From assembly GCF_900102635.1 (NCBI RefSeq), contig NZ_FMZQ01000010.1, positions 1 through 64,000 on the forward strand: a stretch of DNA of 64,000 nt. The letters run 5' to 3'. The translations under genes and the position numbers were made by a program. Under the pieces are notes generated by a model. It saw nothing but the letters and a program-made list of their open reading frames with translations, was not told where the DNA came from and ran no database searches. The stretch is from Ectopseudomonas chengduensis. GTDB lineage: Bacteria; Pseudomonadota; Gammaproteobacteria; Pseudomonadales; Pseudomonadaceae. Shown one piece after another: positions 61,001 through 64,000 of the stretch (position 1 is its first letter; the number at the start of each line of letters is the position of its first letter).

Positions 61001-61539
61001 TACTGCTGCTGATCCGCGGGTTTGTTCTTCGGTTGGATGACCATGTCGATACGCGGGCGCGGCGTGCTGACGTTGCCGCCTGTTGCGCGGCCGGCGTTGA
61101 CGATCTGGCGGCGGGTGTCATAGACGATCTTCTCGCCTTCGAAGGTATTGCCTTCCTGAATCACCTTGGCCTGGTCGATCAGTACGATGCGCTCATTGCT
61201 GGCGAAGTACTGGATGGTCTTGCCGTAGGCCTTGACGATGTCCTTGTCCACGGCTGGCTTCTGCTCGTAGTACGCCAGGTTGCCCACCGAGGTGAAGACG
61301 TCGATATCGCCGCTGGCGGTCTGGGTGATGGTGACGGTGTCGCCCGTGATCTTCAGGGTGCCCTGAGTGATGATCACATCGCCGCGGTAGACGGCTACAC
61401 CTTGCCGATCATCCAGTTCGGCGCTGTCGGCCTGGATGCGGATCGGTTGATCGCGATCCGATGGCAGTGCCCAGGCAGCCGCGCTTCCCAATGCGGCGCC
61501 GAGGCTGAGAATCAGGGGGAGGGTATTAACGAACCTCAT
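61000..61539 (-). CDS. lptA: LPS transport periplasmic protein LptA (LptH)
   Basis: 179 aa. Signal peptide ending AAAWA before LPSDRDQPI; OstA/LptA beta-jellyroll with [20 protein letters not shown] and [17 protein letters not shown]. Forms the periplasmic bridge for LPS; the Pseudomonas orthologue is also called LptH. Overlaps lptC by 14 bases. Confidence 0.96.
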
Positions 61540-62092
61540 GCTGGCCTCTTACGTTGGACTGCAGGAGCATCCTGCCGTCATTCAAGTACGCTTTCATTCC
61601 TTGTGCCGTGGTCACCCCGTTGGCCGCGACGATTCTAACGGCTTGCTCGGTCTGCGCATATTCCTTGTCAGGAATAACCGTCATGCGGCTGCTGGTGATA
61701 ACGGTGGGGCGGTTCTTGGCGTCGGTGCGGGCGATGCGCACGTCGTCGATCAGTTCTACCTCGACGCCGCCAGGCGAGACTTCGGCACGCTGGCTGGTGA
61801 CCTCCCAGGGCAGTTCGGTGCCGCGATAGAGCTCCAGCTTGGGGGCTTCGATCAGGGTGATGTCGGTGCTTTTGATGTGCTCGAGCTTGTCCGCGGTCAT
61901 GCGGTAGTGCAGTTTGCCTTCATCCTGGAACTGCACGGTGCGCGCGCCCACTGCATAGAAGTCAACGACGTTGTCGTCGTTGGTCCGCTGGGCTTGGCGT
62001 GCGCTGTCCGGGGCAAGGTTCCAGTAACCGAGTGCGGCCACGACGACTGCAATCAGAGCAAAGATCAGGGTGTTGAGGATTTTACGCGGCAT
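61526..62092 (-). CDS. lptC: LPS export protein LptC
   Basis: 188 aa. Single N-terminal membrane helix (ILNTLIFALIAVVVAALGYW) and a periplasmic jellyroll (MTADKLEHIKSTDITLIEAP). Passes LPS from LptBFG to LptA. Eight bases after kdsC. Confidence 0.95.
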   Translation of the reverse strand: MPRKILNTLIFALIAVVVAALGYWNLAPDSARQAQRTNDDNVVDFYAVGARTVQFQDEGKLHYRMTADKLEHIKSTDITLIEAPKLELYRGTELPWEVTSQRAEVSPGGVEVELIDDVRIARTDAKNRPTVITSSRMTVIPDKEYAQTEQAVRIVAANGVTTAQGMKAYLNDGRMLLQSNVRGQHEVR

Positions 62093-62100
62093 GCTGTTCT

Positions 62101-62625
62101 CTACAGGTAGGCGGCCTGGGCCGCATCCAGTGTGCCCTGGGCACGCATGATCAGTTCGCAGAATTCCCGTGCCGCACCGTCGCCGCCGCGTGCCTGGGTT
62201 ACGCCATGGGCGTGCTGGCGGACGAAGCTGTCGGCGCTGGCCACGGCCATGCCCAATCCGACACGGCGAATGACTGGAAGGTCCGGCAAGTCGTCGCCAA
62301 GATAAGCGACCTGTTCATAGCTTAGGCCGAGTTCGGCGAGCAGGCCGTCGAGTACCACCAGTTTGTCCTCGCGGCCCTGGAACAGGTGCTGGATACCAAG
62401 GTTGTTGGCGCGGCGCTCGACCACGGGTGTCTTGCGTCCGCTGATGATGGCGGTGCGCACGCCCGAATTGATCAGCATCTTGATGCCGTGGCCGTCGAGC
62501 GTGTTGAACGTCTTGAATTCGCTGCCGTCTTCGAGGAAGTACAGGCGGCCGTCGGTAAGCACGCCGTCGACGTCGAAGATCGCCAGTTTGATGGCGCGGG
62601 CGCGTTGCAGCAGGTCGTTCATCAC
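62101..62625 (-). CDS. kdsC: Kdo-8-phosphate phosphatase KdsC
   Basis: 174 aa HAD-type phosphatase. Nucleophile motif AIFDVDGVLTDG (both Asp), then TAIISGRKTPVVE and YLGDDLPDLPVIRRVG. Makes Kdo for LPS core. Start overlaps the kdsD stop by four bases. Confidence 0.97.
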   Translation of the reverse strand: MMNDLLQRARAIKLAIFDVDGVLTDGRLYFLEDGSEFKTFNTLDGHGIKMLINSGVRTAIISGRKTPVVERRANNLGIQHLFQGREDKLVVLDGLLAELGLSYEQVAYLGDDLPDLPVIRRVGLGMAVASADSFVRQHAHGVTQARGGDGAAREFCELIMRAQGTLDAAQAAYL

Positions 62626-63596
62626 ATTACTCCGGCGCGCAGCAGGTCGTGCATGTTCAGTGCACCGACCGGCTTGTCTTGGTCATCGACCACCACCAGA
62701 GCGCTGATCTTGTGGTCTTCCATGATCTTCAGGGCCTCGGCTGCGAGCATTTCGGCGCGAGCGGTCTTGCCGTGCGGGGTCATCACCTCGTCGATCAGCG
62801 CCTGGCGCACGTCGATGCCCTTGTCCAGGGTGCGGCGCAGATCGCCGTCGGTGAAGATGCCGGCCAGGCGGCCATCGTCTTCCATCACCACGGTCATGCC
62901 CAGGCCTTTTTGGGTCATTTCCAGCAGCGCGTCACGCAGGCTGGTGCCGCGCTTGACCTGAGGCAGGCTTTCGCCGCTGTGCATCACATTCTCTACCTTG
63001 AGCAGCAGGCGTCGGCCAAGGGCGCCGCCCGGATGGGAGAAGGCGAAGTCTTCGGCGGTGAAGCCGCGCGCTTCCAGCAGGGCGATGGCCAGTGCGTCGC
63101 CCAGTACCAGGCTGGCGGTGGTCGAGGAGGTCGGCGCCAGGTTCAGTGGGCAGGCTTCCTGCGAGACGCGTGCATCGAGATTGACCTCGGCGGCCTTGGC
63201 CAATGGAGAATCCGGGTTGCCGGTCATGCTGATCAGGCGGATGCCGAGGCGTTTGATCAGCGGCAGCAGGGTGACGATCTCGGCGGTCGAGCCCGAGTTC
63301 GAGAGCGCCAGGACGATGTCGTCCTTGGTGATCATGCCCATGTCGCCATGGCTGGCTTCTGCCGGGTGGACGAAGAAAGAGGTGGTGCCAGTGCTGGCCA
63401 GGGTCGCAGCAATCTTGTTGCCGATATGCCCGGACTTGCCCATGCCGACCACGACCACACGTCCCTTGCAGCTGAGAATCAGCTCGCAGGCCTTGATGAA
63501 ATCGGCATCGATGCGGGGCAATAGCTCCTGTACCGCTTCAAGTTCGAGGCGGATGGTACGCTGCGCGGAATCAATCAGGTCGCGGGTCTGGTTCAT
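62622..63596 (-). CDS. kdsD: Arabinose-5-phosphate isomerase KdsD
   Basis: 324 aa from ATG 63596 (MNQTRDLIDSAQRTI). SIS domain with VVVGMGKSGHIGNKIA and SHGDMGMITKDD, then two CBS domains (VMHSGESLPQV, VMTPHGKTARAE). Converts ribulose-5-P to arabinose-5-P, the first step to Kdo. Head of kdsD-kdsC-lptC-lptA-lptB, divergent from mlaF. Confidence 0.97.
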   Translation of the reverse strand: MNQTRDLIDSAQRTIRLELEAVQELLPRIDADFIKACELILSCKGRVVVVGMGKSGHIGNKIAATLASTGTTSFFVHPAEASHGDMGMITKDDIVLALSNSGSTAEIVTLLPLIKRLGIRLISMTGNPDSPLAKAAEVNLDARVSQEACPLNLAPTSSTTASLVLGDALAIALLEARGFTAEDFAFSHPGGALGRRLLLKVENVMHSGESLPQVKRGTSLRDALLEMTQKGLGMTVVMEDDGRLAGIFTDGDLRRTLDKGIDVRQALIDEVMTPHGKTARAEMLAAEALKIMEDHKISALVVVDDQDKPVGALNMHDLLRAGVM

Positions 63597-63722
63597 GCTG
63601 GGCAAGGCTGTCGGGCGAAAAAAGACGAGGATTATAACGGGAAAAGCTTGTCGTGCTCACCTTTGCCGTATGCAGGGCAGTGCCGAAGCTGTCGCAAGTC
63701 TGAACGCTGCGCCGTGGTGCTA

Positions 63723-63752
63723 TTGGGCGAGATGTTCGGCAAATGCTATAGT
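63723..63752 (+). promoter_or_regulatory. Likely promoter of the mla operon
   Basis: TTGGGC (63723-63728), 18-base spacer, extended -10 TGC-TATAGT (63744-63752), about 90 bases before the mlaF start. Confidence 0.5.
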
Positions 63753-63841
63753 TCGCGGCCATTTTGGCCCCTCTGGCTGGCGCGTGTCCTCGCTTCTGGA
63801 GGCGGCGTCTGCCAGGAAGGCCTGATTTTCAAGGAGTTCAG

Positions 63842-64000
63842 ATGAGCGCCGAGCACGAGTACGCGATCGAGTTGCAGGGCGTGAGCTTTCAGCGCGGCGC
63901 GCGGTCGATTTTCGACAAGGTCGATATCCGCATACCGCGTGGCAAGGTGACCGGTATCATGGGGCCCTCCGGCTGCGGCAAGACCACGCTGCTACGCCTG
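63842..64000 (+). CDS. mlaF: MlaF, phospholipid-trafficking ABC ATPase (5' part, cut by window edge)
   Basis: 53 codons before the edge: MSAEHEYAIELQGVSFQRG, then Walker A GPSGCGKTT. AAGGAG lies six bases before ATG 63842. Position divergent from kdsD is where the mla (ttg2) operon lies in Pseudomonas. Energises phospholipid movement for outer-membrane asymmetry. Identification rests on the short N-terminus and context. Confidence 0.88.
   Translation, partial: MSAEHEYAIELQGVSFQRGARSIFDKVDIRIPRGKVTGIMGPSGCGKTTLLRL

Overview
This window is Pseudomonas chromosome. It is GC-rich, and most gene contents and orders are those of Pseudomonas core DNA: fagA-fumC-orfX-sodM, ptsO-rapZ-ptsN-hpf-rpoN, lptB-lptA-lptC-kdsC-kdsD, mreBCD-maf-rng-yhdP, roxSR and the psdR/mdpA/dpp dipeptide cluster. 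From memory, the order from about 18 kb to the right edge matches P. aeruginosa PA4506 down to PA4456, with local insertions and losses. The intergenic REP-like families suggest a P. mendocina/oleovorans/stutzeri-type species rather than P. aeruginosa. That species guess is inference.

Left part (1-18 kb), more variable: the 5' end of a vgrG (type VI secretion spike) runs off the left edge. Next is a copper-export module (copA, a small exported protein, divergent copZ) with two CueR-type palindromic promoters. Then come a TetR regulator divergent from a two-gene RND efflux operon, a Bcr/CflA drug transporter, a zinc-metallopeptidase-like protein, DUF411 and DUF4345 proteins, trmA, an NCS2 purine permease, yajL, ada, and a response-regulator/HD-GYP protein that has lost its phosphoacceptor and HD dyad.

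Middle (18-30 kb): a dipeptide uptake and breakdown cluster. It has dppBCDF, three binding proteins (A1, A2, A3), the cytosolic M24 dipeptidase mdpA and the XRE-cupin regulator psdR. Two pairs of matching 21-bp palindromes, spaced 32-33 bp, lie in the psdR-mdpA and psdR-dppA3 gaps and are good candidates for the PsdR operators.

30-39 kb: a SIMPL protein, the redox two-component pair roxS-roxR, an AEC transporter, a carboxymuconolactone-decarboxylase-like protein, a CaCA antiporter, a short RlpA-like lipoprotein whose signal-peptide region carries a REP pair, and gatCAB. This stretch is rich in palindromic repeats and has a 193-bp element with terminal inverted repeats.

39-64 kb, core: mreBCD (cell shape), maf, rng, yhdP, a nitrilase-family amidase, tldD, darP and pmbA (TldD/PmbA protease), then the Fur-box-headed fagA-fumC-orfX-sodM operon plus a ZIP transporter. 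After these come the nitrogen-PTS/rpoN cluster and the LPS export/Kdo genes. Divergent from kdsD is the start of mlaF, cut by the right edge.

No rRNA, tRNA, CRISPR array, intact insertion sequence or prophage was seen. I found no clearly new multi-gene system. The most interesting items are the degenerate HD-GYP regulator, the paired dipeptide operators, the uncharacterised exported protein between two CueR-type boxes, the REP pair inside a lipoprotein signal peptide, and a palindrome shared upstream of two transporter genes.
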